DNA of 64,000 nt from Brassica napus (GCF_020379485.1 NC_063448.1:15151726-15215725); one strand, 5' to 3'. Shown: positions 11,696-24,400, counted from the first letter of the stretch. Translations and numbers: made by a program. Notes: generated by a model from the letters alone, not told the origin.

Positions 11696-11960
11696 CTGCC
11701 CCTGTTCTAAAATAATACATGTTTTAGAAAAAAATGATTATTTTAAAAAGATGCATCTTTTATTTTTTTCAATGCAACTTTTAATAGATAGTAATGGTAA
11801 ATTGTAAACTTAAAAAAAAATTGTATTTACTAAATTTTGATTGGTTAAAATTTATGCAAATAGTTGGTCACAAAAAAATATACATATCATACCAAGATTT
11901 ATTATGCTTTATTGATAAGTGTGAAAACCTAAAACATGTAACATTTTGAAACAGATGGAG
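11696..11960. mobile_element. Stowaway-type MITE (Tc1/mariner)
   Basis: The element is 265 bp, flanked by TA on both sides (11694-11695 and 11961-11962). Terminal inverted repeats are CTGCCCCTGTTCTAAAATAA at the left and, reverse-complemented, CTCCATCTGTTTCAAAATGT at the right. Both lead into ACATGTTTTAG. The ends, TA target site and size fit a Stowaway MITE. It is nested in the Helitron. Confidence 0.75.
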
Positions 11961-12373
11961 TATAAAACATGTAAAATATAAAACAATTTCATGGCTTAAC
12001 TTTCACACATAGTGAATTACAGCTAATTATCACATCTTATTTATTTCATACATTAGTTAAATTTTGTTTGATAGTTAATTTTTTTCGATCTTCATTTACA
12101 GTGATTATACAATTACGTTTTATAAATTAGACATGCAATTTCTATTTTTGATTACACAAAAATCTGTAATAACAATAGTTAAATTAATTACCAATAAATA
12201 GCAAAACACCAAACAAAAAGTGGGTCAAAATTAAGTTAAAATTATCAATATATAACTAATAAACTTTTTCTAAAAACAAACAAATACAAAAAGATAGCTC
12301 ATATTGTAATTAAACATCAAAATAAAATGTATTTATAGTGATTATCCGCGCGTAGCGCGGAAAAAGACTCTAG

Positions 12374-12936
12374 TAGTTTTAAAACCCAAAAATACTCAAT
12401 TTATATAGTTCAAACTGATTATTTTTTGTGTGAAAGTAACCATGGATATAATGTTATTTGAGTATTTTTATCTAAAACATATGTTTTTATCTATAAATAC
12501 CAAAATAACTAATATATTTGATTTATCATTTTAATTTTAGGTATTAATACTATTGTAAATAGAATTTAAAATATTATATATATATATAAATGTTTGGATA
12601 TGTTATACTCATTCGGTTTTTGGTGCGGGTCAGTTTTGGTTTCAGTTTTTTGGGTTTTGAAAAATAAATTTCATTAAAGAGGCAAAATAAACATTTATGG
12701 AGACTATATTTGTGACAAAACATTTTTAGGAACCTAAATGTTAGGAACCTGGTGATCAAATAATTTTAAATTAAATTATAAATCTAACTCCCAAAATTAT
12801 ACTAACCTGATGATCTAATAAATTTAAACAAAATTTATTCAATTATCTATCAACAAAAATTCGATTTAATTACTATTAATTTTTTTATTTGATAATGTAC
12901 ACTTACAATTAATTTTAACTATATATATATAATATA
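12374..12936. other. AT-rich intergenic DNA
   Basis: No gene or repeat border was seen. A short (TA)n run occurs near 12575. Confidence 0.4.
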
Positions 12937-14099
12937 TGTTGGGGTCGAAAACGGTTACGACGAAGTTAACGTCCAAATCCCCGCATAATACAAGTATGTC
13001 TTTCCGCAACAAATCATGCTCGGTCAAGAAAATGTCGCAACGTATGTTCCCGAGATAAATCTTCGTTCGAATTCTATTTATATCAAACATAAGCCATCGG
13101 AAACATACCCAGACCAGCTACGGATAGGTCCTAGTGACGATCAGAACACGGACGAACCAAGCTCGGTCATTACGCAACTACCGCACATGCACGCTGTCCG
13201 GTCGCTACGTAGCGACCGAGCTCGAGCCAAGCTCGGTCGCTACGTAGCGACCGAGCGTCCGTCCCGCTCGGTCGCTACGAGCTCTTCTGAAACGTTGATA
13301 CGACATTAGTCCATGCATTCTCGTCTACCCTTCGATGCTATCTCCCGAAGACCGTAGCGAACCCATTTCATGTTTCCCGCCATTCTAAGTCATCGATCAA
13401 ACTTTACGGTAAAAACCGTGGAAAGTTCGTTCTTTATCGAAAGAAGCCGTAATAAACGCTTCGAGTCAGAAGACGGCCCAAAGGGACCTAAGACATGACT
13501 CGAGGCCCAACTTACGATTTCTTAACCAACAGCCCGTAATCCGCATGACGGTTTACGCTTGGGTTGCAAGGAAAGATAAATGTCAAATTTCCGCGGAAAA
13601 ATACGAAATTTTGAAGATAATTACGAAGATCGGAAAAAAATGGAATATCTCCATTTTTATGCTATAACGGCTTAAGGGCGGAAGAGGAAAAGCGTAAACC
13701 GACCTAGGAGCCAGTATATAAGGAGTCCTATGCGAGAGGCATGGAGAGAGACTTTTTTTCGGAGCAAACTTAGCACTTAGAGCGATTTAGGCATATTTCC
13801 GTTTTTGTTATTTCGAGCTGCGACTCAATTAATTTTAGCCGTCTTAGGGTTGCTAGAACTAGGAATCTCGCCGACAGCTCTCGAGCCCAGGCTTATACCT
13901 TGTTGTAACGCTCAAACACGGATTCGGAATAAGATCTATTTTGCTCTCTTTTTACGATTTTTGTACTTTTTCGTTGATATCTCGTGTTCTGATTGCTTAG
14001 CGTGTGGTATTAACAGATCTCCGGGACCTCTAGGAAATTAGGATTTTCCTAGTTTCCTAATTTAAATGAAAATCGACAGTGCGAATTTCGGTTCCCACA
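12937..14099 (+). mobile_element. Solo LTR (gypsy-like)
   Basis: The 1163-bp unit starts TGTTGGGGTCGAAAACGG and ends TTCGGTTCCCACA. It thus has TG...CA borders, and the flanking 5-mers ATATA (12932-12936) and ATTTA (14100-14104) match at 4 of 5 bases, as expected for an old insertion. A TATA box (TATATAAG, 13715-13722) places transcription on the plus strand, with the R/U5 part following. There is no primer-binding site, gag or pol on either side, so internal recombination has probably left a single LTR. The U3 holds striking palindromes (13199-13279). Confidence 0.75.
13199..13279. repeat. Palindromic GGTCGCTACGTAGCGACC cluster
   Basis: CGGTCGCTACGTAGCGACCG (13199-13218) is a perfect 20-bp palindrome. 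A second copy extended by GCT/AGC arms at 13231-13256 is a perfect 26-bp palindrome. A half copy follows at 13266-13279 and a degenerate GCTCGGTC half lies at 13161-13168. All are in the presumed U3 of the solo LTR, upstream of its TATA box. Confidence 0.9.
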
Positions 14100-14172
14100 A
14101 TTTATAACAAATATGATATAGAAGTTAGATGTAAAAAATACTTGAACTTAAATTAAGTTTATTTCTATTAAA

Positions 14173-14211
<39 letters not shown>

Positions 14212-14572
14212 GGTGATATATGAGTTATTAGTTATTAATATATTTGAAAAAAAATTGCTAAAAATAAATATTTATATAGAATGTTATGATATAAGAGTTA
14301 TTAGTTATTAACTTATTTAGAAATCATTGTCAAAAAAATATAAATCTTTACAAAATAAATATACATTTTGTAAATAATGTTTATGGGATTATGGCTAAAT
14401 TTATATTATTCTGGATTGATTGGATTGTGGTTATGGTTTAATTTTCAGATTGTTTTTGTAATATTTTTCTTCAGCTTTAATTTTATATAAAAACTTAAAA
14501 ATATTTATATGAAGATTTCTTTAGAAAAATATCTCAAAAAAAGTAAAAACTTTTAGTGGAAAAGTTGACAAA
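14100..14572. other. AT-rich spacer with (TA)n microsatellite
   Basis: An AT dinucleotide run of about 32 bp lies at 14176-14208. Nothing else was recognised. Confidence 0.6.
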
Positions 14573-14756
14573 TGTATTAAAGTATTATAAGTGAAGAAAA
14601 GAAGAGGGGAATTGGTGTGTCTTATTTCATGAATAATGAGTCATTTATATAGGATTACAATAGCTTGAGGACAAAGTATAACTTGGAGAACAAATAGACT
14701 TGACAATCAAGTATATCTAAGACTTTCCATATGGACATCACATAATATTCATAACA
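14573..14756 (-). mobile_element. Probable copia 3' LTR (minus strand)
   Basis: Read on the minus strand, a purine-rich CATCAAGGAGAAG tract directly precedes TGTTATGAATATTATG. This is the usual copia layout of polypurine tract followed by an LTR start. The LTR would run to a CA near 14573. The matching 5' LTR was not found, so borders are tentative. Confidence 0.5.
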
Positions 14757-15060
14757 CTTCTCCTTGATGTCCACTATACCGAAGTGCTTTCAAAACGCCG
14801 TAGGTGTTGCCTCGTTAAAAACCTTACCATGAAAACCTAATGGAAAAAAAACCGTGGTTAAGGGAAAAAGAGTGCAACGCGTAATAACTTCCCCTCATGT
14901 GTACATACGTCAAGATCTTCGAAGTGACATAATCCGATAAGATGAAATAACTTCTTGGAAGTAGCAGGTTGTAACGTCTTGTTGAATAAATCAGCTAAGT
15001 TGTCACTTGAACGAACATGTAGGAAACGAATATCGCCATTCTTCTGCAGTACATAGTCTT
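14757..15060 (-). pseudogene. C-terminal end of copia Pol (RNase H tail)
   Basis: On the minus strand the frame near 15046-14860 reads DIRFLHVRSSDNLADLFNKT and then KKLFHLIGLCHF before a stop. This matches the conserved end of Ty1/copia polyproteins (HVxSxxNLADLFTKxL). Upstream RT sequence is not continuous, so it is a decayed fragment. It sits just upstream of the putative PPT and LTR, in the correct order. Confidence 0.65.
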
Positions 15061-17330
15061 GCTATGATTTTGACAATTTTCATCGATTCTCGTGATCTCA
15101 AAAACTTTAGAACGTTGATAGACTTTTATCATTGGAATTCTAATATTCCCCTTGGGTGTCTATCATATATGTGCTCTTTGTTGCCTCGTTAAAACCGTGT
15201 CATGGAAAAACCCAGTGGGATAAAAACCATAATGAGGGAAAAGAGTTAAACCACACATATTTCACATTTCTTCTCTGGAAAGAAATATCTTCAAGATATG
15301 CATTCCAATCAGATAAATCTCCTTTTGAAATTGAGAATATCATAATAGTCTTTTCATTAGAGTATTCATGGTTTATAGACTTCTGGTCCACAATTCTTAT
15401 TTGAAATAGACAATATTTTCTTGGTCTATTTGGATTTCAAACCAAATTTCTTACATACAATTGTCAAGGCATTCGTCTTGTACATACGAGTAACTCATTC
15501 GTAACTATGAAAGTTACTATTATGACTTTCTTTCTTGCCATATGAAATTACATCTTTTAGTTATGAAAAAATATTAGTAATTTGTTCAATAACACTTTAA
15601 ATATGATATTTCAAGACCAAACATATATGAGCATCTTAAATAAAATCCTTCAAGGATGTTTACGATAACATCTCATTTTAGATCTCTAGTTTGGAATATA
15701 TAAAGACAATATGGTATTGTCAAGAGTTTTCTTCAAAAATACAACTTTTCTATAATTCTTCAGGAGTTTTTGATTATATTCAAATCAATGACTCTATTGA
15801 TCTATAATCTCTTGATAAATATAAAGATGTATTGAATAACTTCAAATATTTCATATATCCCATAAAACATATTTTGATCGAATAGTTAGAGTTCTCGGGA
15901 ACATGATTTTGATATCATCAATCCTTCAGGGATTCTAGGATTCTATCTCTTAGGAATTCTCAGTTTCCAGTGGGTAGTATAATTCAAGTTTTTCCTTTAT
16001 TGCCAGACTAATAAGGAACATGAAAGTAGTTGCATCTACCACATGACACTATTTCTCTTCACCATCAATTCCATATTGATCTTTCTTTGGTGCAACGACT
16101 CATTTACATCCCATTGTTTTACACCTTCTAGTGTATGGACTACTGGTCAAAATACCTCTCTCTTTCACAAGAGTTTTTATCTTTGTCTATTGCTTCTTTC
16201 TGATTTGGCCAATCATCTCTTTGTGTACATTTTTCAATATACTTTCTTTTATGATCCTCTTTCCCATTAATCATATCAACTGCCACTTTGCATGCAAAAA
16301 TATCTTTGACATCGATTTGCTTATTGGTTCCATTTTATTTCGTACATGACATAGCTTATTGGGATATCTTCATTGTCTCAGGTACCTGGATTTCTTTCAG
16401 TCATGTTTAATGTCTCTTCTGGAGATCATTCAAAAACTTTATTGCCTCGTGTTGACCATTATCAATATATGCTCCTTTTTATATACGAGGATTCTTATCT
16501 TAGGAACCAACATGTCTACCACGCTGCAGGCGTGACTAGCAGTTTGATATTGTTCTTCTAGAACATATATTCTTACTAGAGCATTTCCAGCTTCTATATG
16601 TGACTTAATCACTATATTTATTTGGGTCAACAAATGTGTTTGGCAACTGCTTTACTGAATATAGCAATAAATAAAACAAAACCTTAATAAATTAATATAA
16701 TATAGCAATATATCGACTCTCAAAGAGACAAGATATGTATAAACTTCTTTAATCTCTTTTCTTAATCATGTGTCTGCTGGACAGCATTACTTGTGTGAAA
16801 AATATATTTTCCAATATATATGCATCATAAAAATAAAAAATCGAGAAATTTTGCTTTTAAACTTAACATCCAACATAGTTGGCTTTATTTACAGACTTCA
16901 GTTCTTTGTAATCTTTAGATACAAAATACAAGATGAGCTTTAGCTAATCAATTCATGTGATAATACTTTTTTTTTATTATTCTCGAAGACTTATGGATCT
17001 TTTAAGGTCAAGCCTTAAATTTAAAACTCTCATATATACAATGGTAGTGAAATATGATAATCAAATTATATAAAACATGTATTAACAGAAGCATCTTATT
17101 ATATCAAGAAATAAATAATACTTCTCTAGTAATTATTATATGGACTAAATTCTTCATTTCATGCTATTTAACAAGGTTTGACCAATCAATTAATTTAGTG
17201 AATAAATTTCATATCACATGTATTAACTTTCATGTATATTATTATATACCTAATCAGGTTTTAATTAACATTATATATAAACATGATAAATAAAAATACT
17301 TACCTTAGTAAGGAGGAGTGCAACATAGTT
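15061..17330 (-). repeat. Degenerate copia-like debris
   Basis: A second GTTGCCTCGTTAAAA... block at 15180 echoes that at 14810, indicating duplicated or nested copia pieces. Downstream there are only short open frames with many stops. No intact domain was recognised between 15410 and 17330, which is AT-rich. Confidence 0.4.
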
Positions 17331-17433
17331 CCGAAGTCCGGCCGTTCATGTTTCTCAGGCTATAATCCTGTTATGATATCTCCTCTTTTCTAGAGAATAA
17401 ATAATCGATGAATCCCACTACCCCTCTCCTCAT

Positions 17434-18636
17434 ATGGTTACTCAAGCTGCAGATCTGGAGTCCTCTGTCTCAGTTGTAGCGTTTGAAGCTACAGGTGCTG
17501 TTACTCTTTGTGTATCTATGACTCGAGATCTCCCATCATCCGTACTTTCACCGGTGTCCAACGTCTTCAACCTCTCTCTCATGTCGCATGGTGTAGAGCT
17601 TTCAACCTCTCCAGTCTCTCATATGGTAGCAACCAGTTTTAAACCTTGCTCTATTCTTATAAATCAACTTCTCAGAGTAATCACCGGTTTAGTTTCCCCA
17701 TCACTTCTGGCCCCTCTCCTGCTCACCAAAAGCCCCAAGCCAAGTTCTGCTTTCTACAACCGGCTCAGACTGATCTTCGTTGTAGCTCCCTCATCAAAAA
17801 TAGTGAAGGACATCTCTATTGTGTGGTTTGATGAAAGAATCATCTCGAAGCTGGTGTCTGTCCAATACACAACAAACCAAAGACTTGAGGACTGGTCTTT
17901 GTTTGTCAAAATATCGGTGGTGATTTGCCTAAGGAATGGTCAATTCTCACCAATATGCTATTGCAGAACGTGGTTTCGTTTCTCCGGCCGGCTTGTTCTC
18001 TACCTCCCTCCATATACCATCGTCACACCACAGCATATAACTTATGCTTTCACTGAAATTTTGCTCCAGAGCCTACGCTTCACCACCTGCTCTTCTACAG
18101 TACCTTTAGGACTTCATCACCGATCTCGACAACAGGAAAGCCGGCAATACAAGGACTTTATAATATGTAAGAACGACGCGGCCTGGAACAAGGATGGAAA
18201 GAAATCAGGCTACGGTTGGATCATATTAGGGGGTAATCTGGTGTCTCCAGTTCACGGAATGATAGGGCAAAGTTTCATCAACTCCCTTCTCATTGCAGAA
18301 GCGGTTGTGATGCGTTAGGCGCTCGGCATGGCGAAGTCTCTTGGGTTTTCATCACTAAAGGTCTTTTCCGACAATTCAACGCTCATCAGAGCTATCTCCG
18401 GCAACAGCCGGTCTAAAGAAATCATCGGCAACGTCTCAGACATACGTTCGATCTCTTCTGGCTTTGCAATAATCGCGTTTTCTCACATGTTTGGATTAGA
18501 AAATTTGATTGTCAACTTAGCTAAGCAGGCCTTACATGGATTTTCTTCTTTGTATTGAACTTCTAGGGTTGGACCACCGTTTGGGCCTTTCTCCTTTTCT
18601 TTTTTAATGAAAGTTTTTCTGTGACAAAAAAAAATC
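17434..18636 (+). pseudogene. LINE-type RNase H ORF with in-frame stop
   Basis: A frame from 17434 continues to a TAG at 18316-18318 and resumes immediately in the same frame to 18558. The last 130 codons form an RVT_3-type RNase H. The first catalytic Asp is in CKNDAAWNKDG, the Glu in AEAVVMR and the next Asp in VFSDNSTLIRAI. The usual late Asp (NxxADxLA) is replaced in VNLAKQAL. The stop lies where this family has Gln (MR-Q-AL), so CAG to TAG is the simple explanation. About 70 bp after the end is an A-run (18624-18633), as at a LINE 3' end. The part before 18160 is Ser/Val-rich, shows no RT domain and is unrecognised. It is probably a truncated or non-autonomous LINE copy. Confidence 0.6.
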
Positions 18637-18990
18637 ATGAAATACTTGAAATTTTGCTCATATAAATATGGCTATTATTCAACATTTAATATTAATATCA
18701 GAATAATCAAACCCATGGTTGGCTTTTCAGAAACATTAGTATTAAACATGCCATGACACGGTTATATATGCATATCGAAGCACACCCCAAATCTTACGTG
18801 CTAGACATATGAAATATTCAAATGTATTGTGCATTAAAAGAGCTAATGGAACAATATGAATAATCAAATTATAATTGCTGCAGAGATTCATGTTGTATGC
18901 CATGTCAATTTAAATATATATATATATATATAATATATAATGGCTGTAACTTGTAAATATGACACAAGAAAACTCTGTAATAAATATGTA
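18637..18990. other. AT-rich spacer
   Basis: No gene was found. A (TA)n tract lies at about 18914-18932. Confidence 0.5.
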
Positions 18991-19967
18991 CTAGATTATG
19001 TTTGCGCGGGGTGAACTTTATATATAAAAATTATTTTATGTATTATATTATTTTATATATTATAAAATAATAAATATATATTAAGCAATTAAAAATAATT
19101 AACTAATACATATATAATTAAAGGGTGCAAACATATAAATCAATTTTATTAATCCAAACAATATTTTTTTTTCTATTTGAAAGGATATATAATTAACTTT
19201 AAATGATATTAACATATATAGTATATTTTTAATATTAATGCCTACTAAAAGATGTTTTCTACTCATATTGTTTTTTGACCATTTGTTTCTTTTATAACAA
19301 AAACTTTTAATTAGTGATAACAAAATTTTCATTGTGGGATTAATTGTTTAAGTAATTTATATTTTTTTAAAAAAAAATAAGTTGTCAATGTTTGTTCAGA
19401 GCTTTTATCAAAAAAAAATTGTTCAAAATAAATTTCAAAATTAAAATATTTGTGTATTTTATATGGTATATAGTTTAATTTAAAAATATATAATATATAT
19501 ATATATATATCTTTAATATTAATAATTAATCAAATTAAACTTTTTACTTATACGATTTTGTAATCATTTGTATTTTGTCGTAAAAAAAATAAATCATGGA
19601 TCACACAATTTGAATGCGAGACTTTTAAGAGTTTTAGTAATTTATGGTAACTTTTAAAAATTCAAAATATAACATATACAGAAAAATCTAAATTTTTATT
19701 ATATGGTTAATATGGTTGTTTAATTTATTTTAATAGTTTAATATTAAACAAATATAATAGAATATGTATTAATTTTTATCAAATCTTTATTATTCAAAAT
19801 CATTAATTGTCATATTTAATTTAGCCACATTAGGTAATTTTGTTATTTTTATTTAAGAAAATAATGGAGACCATTAATAATGAATTTATAGTTAGTTTAA
19901 TAAAAAATATAATTAGATGGACCAACCTATTTTTCTAATGATTCTAAGAATCATCGTAGTGATGAGA
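18991..19967 (-). mobile_element. Non-autonomous Helitron, copy 1
   Basis: On the minus strand the 5' end is TCTCATCACTACGATGATTC (19967) and the 3' end is CACCCCGCGCAAACATAATC followed by TAG (ending 18991) next to a host T. The end structure and CTAG terminus fit a Helitron. The interior is AT-rich and non-coding. It is a diverged inverted copy of 33696-35272, for example in the block TAGGTTGGTCCATCTAATTA. Confidence 0.65.
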
Positions 19968-20590
19968 CATGGTTACAAAAAAAAGTTGTCATGTTTCTCA
20001 ATTAATATATACGAGATGCTTTGAAATATAGTGGAGAACGAACCTATATGCACTTAATCCACAATAAGCATCAAACAAACTATAGCAAATTTATACGAAC
20101 CATAACCATGTCTGATGTCACTGATAATAAAATATGAAAGAAACTTAGCTTTATCAAACGGAGCTGATGTCGGTTAGAGACCTTAAGGTAGATCTAGGGT
20201 TTCACGCCTCAACTAAAAACCTCGCTTGGTTGGTGGTTGACACAAGGAATTTAGGAACAATCATAGTAGAGATCAATCAAACCAGTTGCTTGTTGTTGTA
20301 TTAAAATGCCTCTTTTGTAAACACATAACCCTGAATATTTAGACCTTTGCTCATGAAACATGGCTATATACTCAACATTAGACCAAAAAAAAAAATTGAA
20401 TTTCATATATATCAAATATAAAGATTACATTGAAACCAATGATATAAATAAACCATGTGTTTGTTAAGGATTGATACGATATTCTTATGATTCAAAGTCA
20501 AAGATATTAATTAAAGCACACGAACGTGAACACTCAACACGTATTTCTACTAAATCATATGAACATGAATCAACTAACTTATGATTGAAA
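19968..20590. other. Intergenic, nothing recognised
   Basis: A less AT-rich stretch near 20160-20290 (GGTTAGAGACCTTAAGG) could be a gene relic, but no frame is convincing. Confidence 0.3.
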
Positions 20591-23299
20591 TCTATACTAT
20601 ATAAAAATTGAGGCTATAAGTCATCGAGAACATCCACGTAGGATGTTAAACGACCAATCGTATTATGACAAATCGACATTTTAATTTTTTACTTTTGAAT
20701 ATGTTAGTGTTTCCAAAAAACGGTTTATTTCATAATAGAATAGAAATAAATTTAGATATAGTAAATTTACAAAAGTCAAAAAATTATATATATGTTAACT
20801 TAATATATAATATATTTTCGAAAATCAACATAAAATATCTTACAAATATAATAATAAACTTAAATATGCAAGATATTTAAAAAATTAGAACAATAAAATT
20901 TAAAAACACGTGATTGTTAAAACCACCAATCTTATTATGACACATCAACATTTTATTTTGCTATTTTTAAAAATGTTAATATTACCAAAAATCGTTTATT
21001 TCATAATAAAATATAAATCAATTTAAATTTAATAAATATAGCCATTGAGAGCGTCCACATATGATTTTAAACAGCCATATATATTTTGACAAATCATTTA
21101 TTTTTATTTATAATTTTTAAAAATGTAAATATTACCAAAAATTGTTCATTTCAAAATAGAACATAAACCAATATCAAATTAGTTAAGTTAACAAAATTAG
21201 AACATTATAAATAAGTTAACTTAATATACAAAATATTATTCAAAATTTAACATAAAAATATAAATACAAAATAATAATTAATTTAAAAATGCAGGACTTT
21301 AAAAAAATTATAAGTAAATAAATTTAATTCATGATTTTCAACTTTTAGGCTATATGATAATTTAAATATTCACATATAACATGTATTATGTATAAGTTGA
21401 AGGTTTAAATAATTGAAAATGTTCACATAATATTTTTTAAACACCAAAAATATGCGAAATATTATTTATTTACTATATAAAAGTTGAGACTATAAGTCAC
21501 TAAGAGTATACACATAGAATTATAAAAGAAAAATCAAAATATAAAAAATCATAATTATAGTTTACTATTTTTAAAAATGTTAAAATTTCCAAAACTAATT
21601 ATTTCAATACAAAATAGAATTCAACATCAAATAAGGCAAACTAATAAATAAATCATTAAAATGGAAATAAATTATATGTATACTAAATAATTGGAAATTT
21701 AACAAAAAAATAACTAAAATAAAATAAAATATAAAGAATACACGATTTTTAACTTGCAAGAACACAAAATAAAATAATAGTATTAAAATAACAACCACAT
21801 AGAAGAAAAGAAAGTTGTATAATTAACCCATATTTATACAACTGTAAAGCATATATAACTTCTGAAGTTGCTTTAAAATTGACTTATAACTAACATATTA
21901 TACATTATTAAAGTTGTATTAAACACAAAAATAACATTATAGCCTCAATAAAAGTTAATTGTTTAAACAATAAAACTTATCTTAGCAACTTTTATATTAA
22001 GATAAGAAGATAAGTCAACTTTTATATGAATCAATATAAAAAGTTAAACTTACAAAATCTAAAATATTATATATAAGTTTCTTAATCTTAAACTGATTTT
22101 TTTTAATTTAACATAAAAATAACTAACAAAGATAATTATTAAATAAAAATTGAAGTACTTTCAAACAATAAAATAGAAATCAATATCAAATAAGATAATT
22201 TAACAAAATTAAAATTAAATAAAAATTAAATTAATATATATATTATTTTAGAAATTTAATATAAAATTTAAAATGCTCTATTCTGAAATAATTATTTCTT
22301 TGGTTATTTCTAAAAATTCAATATTACCAAAAATGTTTATTTCAAAATAAAATATAAATCAATATAAAAATTTAAATTTACAAAATTTAAAGGGGTTTTT
22401 GCCAAAACTAACCCACAACTTGATTTTAACCTCAAACCTATACCCAAACTTGAATCAAATGCAAAACTAACCTAAAAGCCTAGTGAAATTACAGCTCAGC
22501 CTCTTGTGACCAAACTAAAAAACAGAAGCCATTTTTACGAATATAGCCCTAGTAAATCGTCTGAGTCGTCTGAGATGTTGGAAGTCGTCTGGACGACTGA
22601 AGTGTAAGTCGTCTGGTACCGGTTTATTTTAAAAAAAATTTATAAATCTTGTAAAAAAATATTTTGATGCGTGAAAAATAAAAATCAAGTAATTATAAAC
22701 AGTTTTAAGTGATATAAATTAAGATATGATAAAATTGATTTGTTTTGAAGATAGATGAGTGGAAGTAGTGAATCATGAAATACTTTGGTTTAGGAGTTTG
22801 GCAAACATATGTTGTAGTATTGTATGTATTGTTAGGGTTAGATTTTGGAAAACTAAAATGTATTTTTCAAAAATTAGTTTTCACCTATATGTGTTTATTT
22901 ATGTGTATAGTAAACACTTTTCAAGTTTGATTTGATTTTATGAAGTCTTTAATTAGATAATTAAGTTTAGGGGTTATGTTTAGGGTGTGGACGACTTATA
23001 TTTCAGTCGCCTGTTGAATAATTTACTCGGACGACGTATATTTCAGTCGTCTGTTGAATAATTTACTCGGACGACTTACATTTCAGTCATCTGGTGAAGA
23101 AATTAAAACAGACGACTTACATGTAAGTCGTCTGTTTTAATTTCTTCACCAGACGGCTGAAATGTAAGTCGTCCAGGAAGTCGTCTGAGTCAAAAATATT
23201 TAACCTAATTGGATTTTTTGTCTCCTTATATATAGAAAAATTTACACATTCTCTCTCCTCCTCTCAAATGGCTGCAACAAAAATATAATGTTCATCATT

Positions 23300-24400
23300 C
23301 TAAAACTCTCCAACCTCTCTCTAATCTCTTTGACTTGAAAACACCAAACTTTATATGAATTTTTCAGTTTTGTCTCATGTATTTCTTACTAATCTATCTC
23401 TTTTGCAGGTTTTTAATCAAATGGTACTCATCTTCCACTAATTTAAAGGTAAATCTATTAATTTTAGATATGTATTTTTGTGTGTTCTATAAATGTAGAT
23501 TTATCTAATCTTCCACTCATTTTCTCTATTTTTAAGTCATTTGAACGTTTTTGGATATGCAGGTTTTTCAGATCTGAATTTGATATGAAGGTTTTTCAGA
23601 TCTGGAAGACTTCTTGGACGACTTACCTGTTAGTCGTCTGGAAGTCGTCTGGACTTCTTGGAAGTCTTCTGACAAAGTCGTCTGGACTTCCAGGAAGTCG
23701 TCTGGACTTCCAGGAAGTCGTCTGGACTTCATGAAAGTCTTCTGACGAAGTCTCCCTTTCATAATAGATCTGAGCGTTTTGGTAAGTTCTTATGTCTGAT
23801 TTTTCTTCATTTGGTAACTTCTTGTTGTATAAAGTTCTTACTTTTTTCCCAAACTAAAACTCTCCAAACCCACTTTAATCTCTTTGACTTGAAAACACCA
23901 AACTTTATATGAATTTTCCAGTTTTGTCTCATGTCTTTCTTACTAATCTATCTTTTTTGAAGGTTTTTAATTAGATGGTACTCATCTTCCACTAATTTAA
24001 AGGTAGATCTATTATTTTTAGATATGTATTTTTGTGTGTTCTGTAAAGGTAGATTTATCTAATCTTTCACTCATTTTTTCTGTTTTTAAGCCATTTGAAC
24101 GTTTTTGGATATGCAGGTTTTTCAGATCTGGATTTAATATGCAGGTTTTTCAGATCTGGAAGACTTCTAGGACGACTTACATGTTAGTCGTCTGGAAGTC
24201 GTCTAAACTTCTTGGAAGTCTTCTGACAAAGTCGTCTGGACTTCCTGTAAAGTCGTCTGGACTTCCTGTAAAGTCGTCTGGAAGTCGTCTGAACTTCCTA
24301 AAAGTCTTCTGACAAAGTCGTCTGAACTTCCTGGAAGTCGTCTGGACTTCTTAGAAGTCGTCTGGACTTCTTAAAAGTCGTCTGGTCTTGTCTACTCAAG
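23300..24400 (+). repeat. Duplicated module with GTCGTCTGGACTTC minisatellites
   Basis: Two diverged copies (about 23300-23760 and 23855-24400, offset 554 bp) share a leader containing TGACTTGAAAACACCAAACT, TTTTTGGATATGCAGGTTTTT and TTTTCAGATCTGG. Each ends in a minisatellite of units like AAGTCGTCTGGACTTCC (about 23620-23750 and 24170-24390). Pyrimidine-rich TTGCAG and TATGCAG words in the leaders look like splice acceptors, but no coding frame is convincing. Confidence 0.75.

Larger units (their letters stand above)
8430..12373 (+). mobile_element. Putative Helitron with gene fragments, plus strand
   Basis: The 3' end is convincing. A CCGCGC-GTA-GCGCGG hairpin (12346-12360) is followed by AAAAAGACTCTAG ending at 12373 and then T. 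The 5' end is inferred from a GTGTCCACATCAGCAG block at about 8448, which resembles 5'-proximal sequence of Brassica Helitrons. The exact TC start is not resolved. The body holds promoter-like and coding-like fragments (8820-9540 and 10650-11061), two 90-bp direct repeats and a nested MITE. No Rep/helicase is present, so it would be non-autonomous. Confidence 0.5.

Noticed and set aside
16373..16633. Overlapping small ORFs in copia-like debris
   Set aside because: No conserved domain is present and the frames conflict on both strands.
18637..18660. LINE TSD around AAATACTT for the RNase H pseudogene
   Set aside because: The similar word near 17296 does not sit directly after the poly(A) run, so the match is probably chance.
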